A stretch of 64,000 nt of DNA from Pseudarthrobacter oxydans (GTDB lineage Bacteria; Actinomycetota; Actinomycetes; Actinomycetales; Micrococcaceae): contig NZ_JABTYH010000010.1 in the NCBI RefSeq assembly GCF_013314975.1, positions 1 to 64,000 on the forward strand. The letters are read 5' to 3'. Position numbers and translations under genes: made by a program. The notes beneath the pieces are model-generated. The model had not been told where the DNA came from, ran no database searches, and saw only the letters and a program-made list of their open reading frames with translations. This document shows, piece by piece, positions 1 through 9,900 of the stretch. Positions within the stretch are counted from its first letter, which is position 1; each line of letters starts with the position of its first letter.

Positions 1-32
1 GTTCGCACAGCCGGTGTCGGGTCTCTGATACC

Positions 33-458
33 TTGCGGGGCATGGACTTGAAGTCGTGCGGGTATTGCAAGGAAGTGGTCGATCTTAGCGCTGACCCTCA
101 CATCCATGACCCCAAGAAGTGCAAACGGTGCGGGGAGACGCTGCCGGCGGAGGCCTTCGATCGTTGGCCCTCCAGCGCTGACGGCCGCCGGCACGTTTGC
201 AGCGAGTGCGTATCCGGTGAATCCGGGAAAGCCAGGGTCCAGCGGGTGGTCGCAAAGGACAAGCAGTTCCGGGACGATAAGGAAAAGCTGAAAGAGCATG
301 GTTACCGTTGGGTGCGGCGGGTCGTTCAGCCTGGCCCGGATCCCGTCTTTCGTTGGGCATTGTTGGATCCTCAGGGGCAAGAGGCGTCAAAGGAACAGGC
401 CCTGCGGGATATCGAGATCGCGGTAAATCCGGAGCCCGACGACTACCCGATTTACTAA
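33..458 (+). CDS. Hypothetical zinc-ribbon-like protein
   Basis: 141 residues from a TTG start at 33; an ATG at 42 in the same frame is the alternative. The N-terminal half carries three CxxC pairs (CGYC, CKRC, CSEC), spaced as in a small zinc-binding protein. The C-terminal half is charged, with a WVRRVV segment, and has no recognisable domain. I do not recognise the family. A short gene follows at once with its own AGGAG, so the two are probably co-transcribed. The first 32 bases of the window hold nothing assignable, so the promoter may lie outside. Confidence 0.6.
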   Translation: MRGMDLKSCGYCKEVVDLSADPHIHDPKKCKRCGETLPAEAFDRWPSSADGRRHVCSECVSGESGKARVQRVVAKDKQFRDDKEKLKEHGYRWVRRVVQPGPDPVFRWALLDPQGQEASKEQALRDIEIAVNPEPDDYPIY

Positions 459-472
459 GAGGAGATTCAGCT

Positions 473-766
473 TTGAGACTGCGCGAATTTTTTGTTCGGC
501 GACGGACATCAGCTGCGGCTGTACTCTTCCCTGTGGCCTCGGCCATGAAGACGGAACGCCCGGCGCTTACACCGGCCCAGCTGGCCGAACTGGAAGAGGC
601 TTGGGTGGAGCTCCGACAGGCTTGCCAGGAAGCCGGCGTTAAGTCATTCAGTGCTTGCACGCGTGACGGCAGCCGCTGGGAGGAAAACCCGGAGTCCGTG
701 CGGGCCATGACGCGCATGATCAAGGACACGCACAAGGACACAGCCGAAGTTCCGAAGGACGTGTAG
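473..766 (+). CDS. Hypothetical small protein
   Basis: 97 residues. The TTG at 473 is chosen because AAGAGGAG lies 8 bases upstream, just after the stop of the preceding gene; an internal ATG at 545 is the alternative and would give 73 residues. The protein is mainly helical and charged, with a W-rich central helix, and I recognise no domain. The 14-bp intergenic distance suggests an operon with the zinc-ribbon gene upstream. A hairpin terminator follows at 818-849, closing the unit. Confidence 0.55.
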   Translation: MRLREFFVRRRTSAAAVLFPVASAMKTERPALTPAQLAELEEAWVELRQACQEAGVKSFSACTRDGSRWEENPESVRAMTRMIKDTHKDTAEVPKDV

Positions 767-817
767 GGCTGCAGGGTCAAGCCCTGCGCTTTGTCAGACC
801 CCTCCCCCATGATGAAA

Positions 818-849
818 AGGATGGCGGCCTTTCCTGACCGCCATCTTTT
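818..849 (+). terminator. Rho-independent terminator
   Basis: Stem GATGGCGG (820-827) pairs with CCGCCATC (838-845) across a 10-base loop and is followed by TTTT. It closes the two-gene unit 33-766 and separates it from the repair cluster. Confidence 0.75.
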
Positions 850-860
850 GGCGTGTCTAT

Positions 861-876
861 TCGAATATATGTTCTA
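861..876 (+). promoter_or_regulatory. Candidate LexA (SOS) box
   Basis: TCGAATATATGTTCTA lies 11 bases upstream of the ATG at 887. It matches the actinobacterial LexA consensus TCGAAC-N4-GTTCGA at 10 of 12 defined positions. Its place ahead of a ligase-containing unit supports SOS control. No binding data are available. Confidence 0.55.
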
Positions 877-886
877 AGGTTGTGCT

Positions 887-1219
887 ATGTCCTCCGAAGA
901 GATTGCGGCCGCGCTTCAGGCGCAGTACGCGCGGCGGGCCGGCCCAATCGGGCTGACCGTGGAAGAGCTGGATTTCGAGCACTTCCCGGTCAAGAACGGG
1001 TATCCGGGGATCCCAGTGAAGGCGTGGATCCGGTTTCCGGACTGCGCCGAGCTGGTGGACGGTGAAGTGTTCGCCTGGACAGCGAAAGCAGCCGAAGTGA
1101 CGTGGAAGGACGGGCCGGTCACGTACCGGACCTGGGTGTGGAGTTCGGCGGTTACCCGCCGGGAAGAATTGATGAACAGGAATTTGGGAGAGCGGACCCG
1201 TGGCAGGAACAGCAAATAA
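887..1219 (+). CDS. Hypothetical protein of the repair cluster
   Basis: 110 residues, ATG start right after the SOS-like box. The sequence is rich in Trp and acidic residues (VKAWIRFPD, FAWTAK, TYRTWVW), which suggests a small beta-rich fold. I do not recognise the family. Its last 20 bases overlap the next gene, so the two are translationally coupled and probably made together with the DNA ligase. The role is inferred only from this company. Confidence 0.6.
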   Translation: MSSEEIAAALQAQYARRAGPIGLTVEELDFEHFPVKNGYPGIPVKAWIRFPDCAELVDGEVFAWTAKAAEVTWKDGPVTYRTWVWSSAVTRREELMNRNLGERTRGRNSK

Positions 1220-1526
1220 GAAACCACTGGATGTGCCGGTGCAGGTCCGGTTCACCGCCAAGGGCATTCCCCTGGCCGTCAGGTATGACGGCCGGATCTG
1301 GGCCGTGGCCGCGGAACCGGTGCGCTGGTTCACCCGGGCGGACTGGTGGAACACCGCCAAGCGGGCCCCGGTCGGCATCGGCAACCTGGTGGACATTGAG
1401 CACTGGCAGGTCCAGGTCAGGTTGACCTCGACCTCGGCGCTGCGGACCTTTGAGCTGCGCCGCGACCCGCTGTCCGAGCAATGGCTGCTCGCGGCCATCA
1501 CGGACGCGGGGGCGGCCGCCGCCTGA
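1200..1526 (+). CDS. DUF6504-like protein
   Basis: 108 residues from a GTG start that overlaps the end of the upstream gene. The pattern is a Pro-rich lead, a short beta segment VRYDGRIWAV, then a W-containing stretch ending in ADWW. This resembles the actinobacterial DUF6504 proteins found with SOS-induced mutagenesis genes (ImuB/DnaE2 context); the family call is from memory of the pattern. Position between a LexA-like box and an ATP-dependent ligase fits a DNA-repair accessory. No catalytic residues are evident. Confidence 0.6.
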   Translation: MAGTANKKPLDVPVQVRFTAKGIPLAVRYDGRIWAVAAEPVRWFTRADWWNTAKRAPVGIGNLVDIEHWQVQVRLTSTSALRTFELRRDPLSEQWLLAAITDAGAAAA

Positions 1527-1559
1527 CCCCTCCAGGCCGGCAGCGGTAGCGTGGCTGTC

Positions 1560-2573
1560 ATGACTGAGGACGTGCCGGCCGCGCTCCGTCCGCCCGTGCC
1601 TCTGGCGCTGGCGAAAGCAGTTGAATCGGTGCCGGCAGAGGCGGCGCTGCCCGGCGGCAGCGTCTATGAGCCCAAGTGGGATGGCTACCGGATCTGCGCC
1701 CTAGTGCGGGCTAGCGGAGTTTCCTTGTGGTCCCGCCAAGGCAGGGAATTGACCCGCTATTTCCCGGATCTGGTGGAAGCTGTGGCCGGCCAAGTTCCGC
1801 CGGGGTGCGTCCTAGACGGGGAAGCCGTGGTGTGGACCGCCGACAGGTTGGACTTCGACGCCCTCCAGCGGCGGCTGGTGGCTTCGAAAGCTGGCCTGCC
1901 TGCCCTTGTCCGGGAACACCCGGCTTCGTTCGTTGCCTTCGATCTGCTGGCCGTGGCCGGACACGACATCAGGGAAGCGCCGCTGTTCCAGCGCCGGGAG
2001 CTGCTGGAGCAGCTGGCCGGCGATTGGGCGCCTCCGCTGAACCTCTCCCCCACAACCAAGGACCGCGTCCAGGCACTCACATGGTTCGATGAACTGCACC
2101 ATGCGGGGCTGGAAGGGCTCGTGGTCAAGGGCGCTGCCCAGAGCTACCAACCGGTGCGCCAGTGGCTGAAGGTGAAGCGCCGCGAATCCCTGGACGCCGT
2201 GTGCGCTGCCGTGATCGGCCCCTTAGATCGCCCCCAGTACGTTGTAGCCGGCCTACCGGTGGAGGGCCGGCTGCGGATCGTTGGACGCTCCACGCCGCTC
2301 ACAACTAGAGCTGCATTGGAGCTGTCGGCTCACCTGCACCGGCCGCAGGGCACGCACCCGTGGCCGGATGTCGTCACCGAGGCGATGCTGAACAGGTTCA
2401 GCAAGGACAGAGGCCCGGTGTCCCTCACGCTGGTAGATCCGCTGGTGGTAGAGATTTCCGCGGATGCGGCCTGGACAGGCAATGCCTTCCGCCACGCAGT
2501 TAGGTACCTCCGGCCGCGTCCGGAGCTATCCCCGGCCGATGTCGTCCTGCCGGACCGGCTTCAGGCGGGTTAG
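1560..2573 (+). CDS. ligC: ATP-dependent DNA ligase, LigC type
   Basis: 337 residues from ATG 1560; a GTG at 1551 is in frame. It joins DNA nicks using ATP. Nucleotidyltransferase motifs appear in order: motif I EPKWDGYR with catalytic Lys39, a RQGRELTRYFP segment, motif III DGEAVVW, motif IV EGLVVKG and motif V WLKVKRR, followed by an OB-fold region. The length fits stand-alone actinobacterial LigC proteins, which assist NHEJ or base-excision repair; no Ku or polymerase/nuclease domain is fused or adjacent. It is probably co-transcribed with the DUF6504-like gene and converges on the SRAP gene. Confidence 0.9.
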   Translation: MTEDVPAALRPPVPLALAKAVESVPAEAALPGGSVYEPKWDGYRICALVRASGVSLWSRQGRELTRYFPDLVEAVAGQVPPGCVLDGEAVVWTADRLDFDALQRRLVASKAGLPALVREHPASFVAFDLLAVAGHDIREAPLFQRRELLEQLAGDWAPPLNLSPTTKDRVQALTWFDELHHAGLEGLVVKGAAQSYQPVRQWLKVKRRESLDAVCAAVIGPLDRPQYVVAGLPVEGRLRIVGRSTPLTTRAALELSAHLHRPQGTHPWPDVVTEAMLNRFSKDRGPVSLTLVDPLVVEISADAAWTGNAFRHAVRYLRPRPELSPADVVLPDRLQAG

Positions 2574-2716
2574 CGGTCCGTGCGGATCACTACGAGGTTT
2601 TGGCCTTCTTCCAGAAGCGCGTAGAGGTTTTCGCGCGCTTCTTCATAGGTGTCACCTTCGGCTTCTATGTGGTTGTAGCTGCCGTCCGGGTTGGTAATGG
2701 TGCCGGTGAGTATCAC
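2570..2716 (-). CDS. Small acidic protein (48 aa)
   Basis: A GTG start at 2716 gives 48 residues, MILTGTITNPDG through to VVIRTDR. The profile is a beta-hairpin followed by the amphipathic helix TYEEARENLYALLEEG. It lies 9 bases after the SRAP stop and its own stop overlaps the convergent ligase stop by 4 bases. The shape resembles HicB-like or small DUF proteins that follow SRAP genes, but I cannot name a family. No strong Shine-Dalgarno is visible, so translational coupling to the SRAP gene is likely. Confidence 0.5.
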   Translation of the reverse strand: MILTGTITNPDGSYNHIEAEGDTYEEARENLYALLEEGQNLVVIRTDR

Positions 2717-2725
2717 GGCATGAGT

Positions 2726-3442
2726 CTATTTGGCTTCGGGTTCGGCGGGCTCAATGAGCTCTGGTCCGTTGTTGCGCACGCTGTTGACCCGGGTGCTGAC
2801 GATCCGGGGTGTCAGGATTGGCTCGGGCAGGGAGTCCAGCAAGTGCTGGATGCCTTCCTTATCGGTCAAGTCCGGGTCGAGCCATTCAGCGAAGCGGTCC
2901 CGCGGGATGATGACCGGCGAACGGTCATGGACGTGGCCCAGGGCGTCCTGGGTGGTCGTCGTGAGCACCGTGCAGCTGAGCAGCCATCTTCCCGGATCAT
3001 CCTCCGGCAGCGACGGATCAGCCCACCACTCGTACAGGCCAGCGAACCCGAGCAAGGGTTCCTTTTCCGAGTACAGGTAGTTCGGGATCTTCTTGCCGTC
3101 CTCGGTCTTCTGCCATTCGTAATACCCTTCGGCAGGGACGACGCAGCGGCGCTTGACCGCCGCTTTCCGGAAGGACGGCTTGTCCAGGATCGATTCGCTG
3201 CGGGCGTTTATCAGCTTGTTCCCGATCTTGATGTCTTTAGCCCAAGACGGCACCAGGCCCCAGTGGGCGATAAGCAGGTGCCGGTCAATCGAGTCCTTAT
3301 CCAGCCGTTCGGCCACGATCGGCACATCCTGGGTAGGTGCGACGTTCCACGACGGCGGCGGCGGGCTGCCCTCGACCTCTTTCGCCTCAAAATGGCTCAG
3401 GAGATCCCCCGTTGCCTTGGACATCACGTACCTGCCGCACAT
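2726..3442 (-). CDS. SRAP (HMCES/YedK) abasic-site peptidase
   Basis: 238 residues. The start is fixed at MCGRY because Cys2 is the catalytic nucleophile that forms a DNA-protein crosslink with abasic sites in single-stranded DNA. Family motifs follow: WNVAPTQ, the INARSES strand with the conserved Asn, VPAEGYYEW with the active-site Glu, GFAGLYEWW, and HDRSPVII with the His. The reading frame stays open upstream of Cys2, but such a start would bury the nucleophile. With the ligase and the SOS-like box this forms a compact DNA-damage cluster. A 48-codon gene follows downstream. Confidence 0.93.
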   Translation of the reverse strand: MCGRYVMSKATGDLLSHFEAKEVEGSPPPPSWNVAPTQDVPIVAERLDKDSIDRHLLIAHWGLVPSWAKDIKIGNKLINARSESILDKPSFRKAAVKRRCVVPAEGYYEWQKTEDGKKIPNYLYSEKEPLLGFAGLYEWWADPSLPEDDPGRWLLSCTVLTTTTQDALGHVHDRSPVIIPRDRFAEWLDPDLTDKEGIQHLLDSLPEPILTPRIVSTRVNSVRNNGPELIEPAEPEAK

Positions 3443-3783
3443 TAGACCATTCTGCCTGAACCCACACACGGACGCCCCCTGCCACGACTTGGCCACGCGT
3501 CCGGCCTGTCCAGTTGAGGGCAGTGCGGGTTTTCCACGGCTGGTCTCTTCCGGGGAACTACCTTCGGTGGGCGCAGCGGTGGATAACCCGCAACGAATTG
3601 TCTCCGGTTGTGGCAGCGCGGCCCCTCCCACAGGCCCCGGTTTCGGCTCCTGCACCAGATGAGGAGCTCGACCCAACGTGAGGCTGGGGAGTGCACCGCG
3701 AGGCGTAGGCCAGGTCCCCCTGCTCCACCCATGTAAAGTTCTTGATACACGCAGGATCGCAACGAGGGCAGGGACGAGCACGC
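3443..3783 (+). other. Divergent intergenic region
   Basis: About 340 bases between the SRAP gene (leftward) and hsdM (rightward). It must hold both promoters, but I see no convincing operator, inverted repeat or small gene. Confidence 0.4.
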
Positions 3784-5730
3784 ATGGCAGAGCCGACGGG
3801 GGCATCCAGGAGCACAACGGCACGCATTGTCTGGGACACGGCGGACAAATACCTCCGCAACATCGTCGATGAGGAAGACTACGGCGACTACATCTTGCCG
3901 TTCACGGTACTCCGACGGTTGGAGTGCATGCTCGCCGATACCAAGGACGACGTCATCAAGTACGTGGACTCGTTCGCCCGCATGCCCCAGCATCTGATCG
4001 ACATCGCGGTCAAGGACCGTTTCGGACTGGGCTTCTACAATGTCTCGCCGCTCGACCTCGCCACTATCGCGTCGGTCGATGACAACGTGGACAAATCCCT
4101 GAAAAACTACGTTGACGGATTCTCGAATAACATCACCGACATCTGGGTCTCGTTCGACTTCAATCGGCGGGCAAAAGTCCTGGCCGACGCGAATCGCTTG
4201 CATGCCGTCGTCAAGCATTTCTCTACGCTCGACCTCAGCCCCGGAAGCTTGAGCAACACCGGCATGGGCGACGTCTTCGAGGACGTTATGTACCGGGCCT
4301 TCAACAAGAAGGGCAAGGCCGCGGGCAACTTCTATACGCCGCGAGACGCGATCAAGTTGATGGTCGACGTCCTCATCGCCAATGACGACGACACTCTCGC
4401 AGGGGAGAACACGGCGCGTTCAATTTACGACCCTACGGCAGGTTCCGGAGGCATGCTGCTTATTGCCCAAGAAGCCCTGCGGCGCATGAATGAGACCATC
4501 GATGTCACGCTCTACGGTCAGGAGCTCATGCCATCCGCGTTCGCCCTCGGCAAGGCCGATCTGCTCATCCAGGGCGGTCGCCCGGACGCGATCAAGCAAG
4601 GCAACACCCTCGTCCAGGACCTCTATGAGGGACAGGCTTTCGATTACGTGCTCTCGAACCCTCCGTTCGGTATCGACTGGGAAGTCGAGGAGAAATCTGT
4701 GCGAGACCAAGCCAAGGCACCCGGGTCCCGCTTCAGTCATGGTCTCCCGAGCATCAGCGACGGTCAGATGCTGTTTCTGGCCCACTGTGCTTCGAAGCTC
4801 AGCCCGGCTGGTGCCAACGGCCAGGGAGGACGAGCCGCGGTCGTCTCCAACGCAGCTCCCCTTTTCAACGGCGACAAGGGTCCGACCGCCATCCGAGAGT
4901 GGCTCCTCGACGAGGACTTGGTAGACGCCATCATCGCCCTGCCGCCCAGCATGTTCTACGGGACCGGTATTCCGACCTATGTCTGGATCCTCGATACGAA
5001 CAAGAACCCCGAACGCGAAGGCAAGATCCAGTTAATCGACGGATCTGACCGATGGAGCTTGCTGCGCAGACCCATGGGTGAGAAGCGCCGGGAAATGCGT
5101 GCCGTCGACCGCAATCCCGTGCTCGAGGCGTATAAGGCCTTCGACGGCGCTGACCCTGAGATCTCCCGCGTGATGACTCCGGAGGACTTCAAGTTCCGGG
5201 ACGTTCCCGTCTTCAAGCAGATACGACTGGCTTCACGTTTCAGCGACGAGGCACTCGATTTGCTGCGAGAGCGGACGGACTTCACGGAAGAACTCATCCC
5301 CGTGCTCAAACAGCTGGACGGTACGAACTGGAACGACCTGCCTAAGGCCTTTCCGCATGCCGCGAAGGCAGCTGGGCTGAAAGCACCTCTCGGCCTGCTG
5401 GACGCCGTGATGAAGGCGATGGCCGTGCCCGACAACTCAGCGCCACCAGCTGTCGATCGCAAAGGCAACGCTGTCACTTCGAGCGAGTGGAAGATCACCG
5501 AACGCGTAGCGCTTAGTGAAGATCTTGCAGAACACATGAAACGAGAAGTCGTGCCATTCTCTCCCGATGCACAGTGGGACGAGAGCAAAGCAAAGCACGG
5601 TAACGAGATCCCGTTCACGAGGATCTTCTACACGCCGCGGGCACCACGACCGCTCGAGGAGATAGATTCCGAGGTGCAGAGCCTCATGGGCGAGCTCGGT
5701 GAGATGTTTAAATTGGTAAGGAACCAGTGA
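3784..5730 (+). CDS. hsdM: Type I restriction-modification DNA methyltransferase subunit
   Basis: 648 residues; ATG 3784 is chosen, and 14 further in-frame codons upstream are unlikely. It is the N6-adenine methylating subunit of a type I system. An N-terminal helical HsdM_N region (WDTADKYLRN...LRRLECMLA) precedes the methyltransferase domain with SAM motif I DPTAGSGGMLL and catalytic motif IV SNPPFG. A long C-terminal region of about 200 residues contacts the specificity subunit. The stop overlaps the hsdS start (GTGA), and the four genes to 10263 all overlap by 4 bases, so this is one tightly coupled operon. Confidence 0.95.
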   Translation: MAEPTGASRSTTARIVWDTADKYLRNIVDEEDYGDYILPFTVLRRLECMLADTKDDVIKYVDSFARMPQHLIDIAVKDRFGLGFYNVSPLDLATIASVDDNVDKSLKNYVDGFSNNITDIWVSFDFNRRAKVLADANRLHAVVKHFSTLDLSPGSLSNTGMGDVFEDVMYRAFNKKGKAAGNFYTPRDAIKLMVDVLIANDDDTLAGENTARSIYDPTAGSGGMLLIAQEALRRMNETIDVTLYGQELMPSAFALGKADLLIQGGRPDAIKQGNTLVQDLYEGQAFDYVLSNPPFGIDWEVEEKSVRDQAKAPGSRFSHGLPSISDGQMLFLAHCASKLSPAGANGQGGRAAVVSNAAPLFNGDKGPTAIREWLLDEDLVDAIIALPPSMFYGTGIPTYVWILDTNKNPEREGKIQLIDGSDRWSLLRRPMGEKRREMRAVDRNPVLEAYKAFDGADPEISRVMTPEDFKFRDVPVFKQIRLASRFSDEALDLLRERTDFTEELIPVLKQLDGTNWNDLPKAFPHAAKAAGLKAPLGLLDAVMKAMAVPDNSAPPAVDRKGNAVTSSEWKITERVALSEDLAEHMKREVVPFSPDAQWDESKAKHGNEIPFTRIFYTPRAPRPLEEIDSEVQSLMGELGEMFKLVRNQ

Positions 5731-6944
5731 CCACGCGGGCGGTCCATGAGTCCCTACTGGAGAGCTCCACCTTCGTAATGGCTCCGCTCGGATCCATCGT
5801 CGTAGAGCGGAACGAGAAAGTCGGAGAAACCGCGTTCTCCCCGTTGTCGGTCGGGAAACTTGGCGTGACTCCCCAACTCGCCGGCGTTGCCAAGTCGCAA
5901 ACCGAAGGCGATCGGAAGCTCGTGCGTGCCGGAGACCTCGTCATCAATTCGCGAGCTGACCGCCGTGGAGCATCTGGTCTGGCGAACCAGGACGGGAGCG
6001 TTTCGGTCATCTACTCCGTTATGACACCGAGGCCTGATCTTCTGGTCCCGGAGTACGGTCATCATCTGTTCCGCAGTATCGCGTTCCAAGACGAGTTCTT
6101 TCGCTGGGGCACGGGAATCGTGGACGATTTGTGGTCGACGAATTTCACGCGGATGTCCCGCATTCGCGTACCTTTGCCGCCTTTGAAAGTCCAGTCCGAG
6201 ATTGCAGCTCGGCTCAACAAGGTTGATGCCATGATCGCAAAGCTCGATAAGCTGACCGACGCATTGCGTGCGCGGGCCATCGACACTGCTGCGCTTTTTG
6301 GTCTCTCGCAAGAGGACTCGCGCCGAGGCGAAGAGGCGCAGTCTCCGCTGTCCGGCATACCTAAACATTGGGGGCGGACGAAGTTTGGTTACGACTTCAC
6401 CGAGAGCACCGAACGGAACGGTGAGAACCCGCCTGGGCCGCTACTTTCGATCTCCGAGTACCGGGGCGTGGAGCTGAACAACCGTGCCCAGGGCCAGCAA
6501 GCGTCGCTCGATGTCTCGAAGTACCGGGTGGTGCGACCAGGGCAGCTCGCGGCCAACATGATGTGGCTCAACCACGGCGGTCTCGGCGTGTCATCGCTGA
6601 CCGGGTACATCAGCCCTGACTATAAGGCGTTCTGGATCTCGCCGCGATTCCACCCACGCTACGTTCACCATCTGCTCCGAAGTCCCCGATACGTTGACTA
6701 CTTTGGAGCGATCGGGACGGGCGTCCGTCCCAATGCCCAGCGAGTTACAAAGATCGGACTCGACATGATGCCTCTGCCTCTGCCTCCCCTGGACGAGCAG
6801 CAACGCATCGCGGACCATCTCGACGAAGTGACTGGTCGCATCGACTGCATGCTGTCGAAGATCGCCAGCCTTAGAGACCTTCTCGTGGAGCATTCCTCTA
6901 CGTTCTTGCTCGACGCCGTAACCGGAAAGAAGGAAGTCGCATGA
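5727..6944 (+). CDS. hsdS: Type I restriction-modification specificity subunit
   Basis: 405 residues, GTG start overlapping the hsdM stop. It has the usual two target-recognition domains, each followed by a conserved helix: the first half ends in RVPLPPLKVQSEIAARLNKVDAMIAKLDKL, shortened here to its flanks RVPLPPL and KVDAMIA, and the second in LPLPPLDEQQRIADHLDEV. The two spacer helices set the distance between the half-sites of the bipartite DNA target. The TRDs are normally the most variable part of the system, so the recognition sequence cannot be predicted here. ATGA overlap with hsdR follows. Confidence 0.93.
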   Translation: MTTRAVHESLLESSTFVMAPLGSIVVERNEKVGETAFSPLSVGKLGVTPQLAGVAKSQTEGDRKLVRAGDLVINSRADRRGASGLANQDGSVSVIYSVMTPRPDLLVPEYGHHLFRSIAFQDEFFRWGTGIVDDLWSTNFTRMSRIRVPLPPLKVQSEIAARLNKVDAMIAKLDKLTDALRARAIDTAALFGLSQEDSRRGEEAQSPLSGIPKHWGRTKFGYDFTESTERNGENPPGPLLSISEYRGVELNNRAQGQQASLDVSKYRVVRPGQLAANMMWLNHGGLGVSSLTGYISPDYKAFWISPRFHPRYVHHLLRSPRYVDYFGAIGTGVRPNAQRVTKIGLDMMPLPLPPLDEQQRIADHLDEVTGRIDCMLSKIASLRDLLVEHSSTFLLDAVTGKKEVA

Positions 6945-9900
6945 GCCACGCACAGCTGATGGAGCGCGAGTTCGAAGACAACCTCTGCTTCGAATTGGCC
7001 GAGCGCGGCTGGCTATGCGAGGACGACGGCAAGCCAATCGGCTGGGATGCCGGTCTGGCGATGGTTCCGACCGATGCATTGCACTGGTTGGCTACTCAGT
7101 ACCCGGAGGAGTACGAGAAGGCCGTCCCCAGCGACCTGGTCGACGAGCAGAAAACTGACGCCGAGCGGAATCTTCTCGAGCACATCACCAAGGAACTCGC
7201 TAAGACGACGCGGATGGATCCGACGACAGGTCACCCAGTCGGTGGTCTGCTCGGGGTACTTCGTAAGGGCTTTTCCTATGCCCAGATCGGCCGTCCCACC
7301 GCGAAGTTCGGCCCGATGATGGCCTTTCCGCCTGCGAACCCGGGCTTGACCGAGGTCGTGGAAGCAGCGGCGTCAGTCCGACTGCGCATCCTGCGCCAGG
7401 TGCGCTTCGACACGAAAACCAATGAGAGCATCGACGTCGTGCTCCTCGCCAACGGACTTCCGGTCGTCACGCTGGAACTCAAGACCGACAACACTCAGAC
7501 CGTCAGCCACGCAATCCGCCAGTACAAGGAGGACCGCAAGCCAGGGAGGAGTCGGCCCCTCCTTGCGCCCGGCCGCGCCTTGGTTCACTTCGCTGTCTCC
7601 AATGATCTCGTCTACATGACGACCAAATTGCAGGGTGCTGACACGGCCTTTCTACCCTTCAACCAAGGCGATGGCGGCCACCAAGGCAACCCACCTTCGA
7701 GCACCGGCTCGTCTACGAACTACTTGTGGCGCGAAATCCTCGCCCGACCAACTTTCATGCGAATTCTCAAGGATTTCGCGCTCTTCGAGCCGAGTAGATC
7801 GGGCAAGAAGGACGAAGGACGCCTCGTATTCCCGCGCTTCCATCAGCTGCGCGCCGTGGAGCGGGTTGTGGCTGACATCGAGGCAAACGGCACGGGAGGC
7901 CGCTACCTGATATGGCACTCGGCGGGATCGGGGAAGACCAAGACGATCGCGTGGCTCAGCCACCGCCTCATCCGGCACATGAGCGCCGATTCGAAGTCCA
8001 CTTTCGACTCGGTAATCGTCGTGACCGACCGGACTGTTCTTGATGAGAACATACGCGAGGACATGAACCTCGTGCAGTCGAGCAAAGGACTCGTCGTTAC
8101 TGTCGGCGAGAAGTCCGGCGCCAAGTCACCGCAACTGAAGAAGGCGTTGCTTGAGGGCGACCACATCATCACCTGCACTCTGCAGACCTTCCCGGAGGTC
8201 ATGAAGCTCATCGAGGGAACGCAGGAGCTGCGCGGCAGGCGTTGGGCTGTCGTTGCCGATGAGGCGCACTCTTCGCAGTCCGGATCCGCTGCGCGCCAGC
8301 TCAAGGAGCTGCTCGCCGACGTCGAACTTGACACCGATGACGACATCGGCGCGGACGACCTGCTGCGAGCCAAAGACTCGGCAATCGCTGCCTCCAGCAA
8401 CATCACCTTCGTCGCCCTTACCGCTACTCCTAAGGCGAAGACGCTGCGCCTTTTTGGCACCGAGCGCGACGGTCGCTGGGAGGCCTTCGATACGTACACG
8501 ATGGCTCAGGCGATCGAGGAAGGGTTTATCCTCGACGTCCTCACCAATTACTCGACCTACGATATGTTTCTCCGGGTCAAGAACACGCTCGACGGTCAGC
8601 CGTCCGAGGGCGAGATCCGGGTCAACACAGGCGAAGCCGTGTCTAGTATCGTTCGCTTCGCCCGGCTCCATCCGACCGCGATTGCGCAGAAAGTGCGGGT
8701 CGTCGTAGAGCACTTCCAGCGCAACGTTATCCACATGCTCGGTGGCCAGGCGCGCGCCATGGTCGTCACGAGCTCGCGGATGGAGGCCCTGAGCTGGTCG
8801 CGGAAGATGGACGCGTACATCGCAGAGAAGGGGTACGACTTGCACACGCTGGCCGCATTCTCCGGATCACTCATCGATGAAGACGGCGAGAACGTGACCG
8901 AGACTTCGGTGAATCGCGTAAGCGACGTCGGCAGGGCATTCCGCGAGGAGGGCGTCTACCGCGTACTAATCGTCGCCAACAAGTTTCAGACCGGCTTCGA
9001 TGAGCCACGACTGATCGCCATGTACGTAGACAAGAAGCTTTCAGGCGTGGCCACCGTGCAAACCCTATCCAGGCTCAACCGGATCTACCCTGGCAAGACC
9101 GCGCCGATGGTCGTCGACTTCCGGAACACCCCCGCGAGCATCCAAGAGGACTTCAAACTCTATTACTCCGACGCCCATGTCGACGGTGACGTTGACCCCA
9201 ATGCACTAATCACCGTGGGGGAACGCCTCGACACGTCCGGAATTTACACACACAAGGAGATGGACGCCGTCGCTGATGCCTTCGTCGCGGACGCCGGCGG
9301 CGAAGCGATAGCCAAAGTCTTGTCTCCCATCAAGAACCGGTGGATAGGCCAATGGCGTCAGGCCGTGCGTTCGAAGGACAAGGCACAGAAGGAGTTACTC
9401 GAGTCATTCAGGTCCGATGTCCTCAGCTACCGCAATGCCTGGCAGTTCCTAAGCCAGATCGTCGACTACCAAGACCCCGAGCTACACCGCCGCGCAATCC
9501 TGGCTACGTTGCTTGGTCGCAACCTCCACACGGACGGAAATGACTACGACGATAGCTTCCTTGAGGGCGTACAGCTCTCCGGCGTGAAGCTCGTTCCGTC
9601 CGCGATAAGCGAGGACCACTCGTTGACTGAAGGCAGTGGAGAAAGCATCAGACTCCCAATCTTCGATGGCGAACACAGGGGCAGCACCGCGCCCAAGCGC
9701 GGCCCACTCGATGAGGCCATCGACAAGGTCAACGAGATGTTCAAGGCCAAAGGTGTCGACGTTAGCCCCGAGAGCGTCGCTGGCTTCATCACCACGTTTT
9801 GGGGGTTCCTTGACGCGAACGAGGAGGCCGTGGCGATGGCGAAAAACAACACCATCGCGCAACTTAAGGCATCCGAAGGGTTCAGCGGCGCCGTTGGTCT

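Noticed and set aside
85..810. 241-codon frame antisense to the first two genes
   Set aside because: Low-complexity Ser/Arg/Pro content and no ribosome-binding site; the forward genes have better signals.
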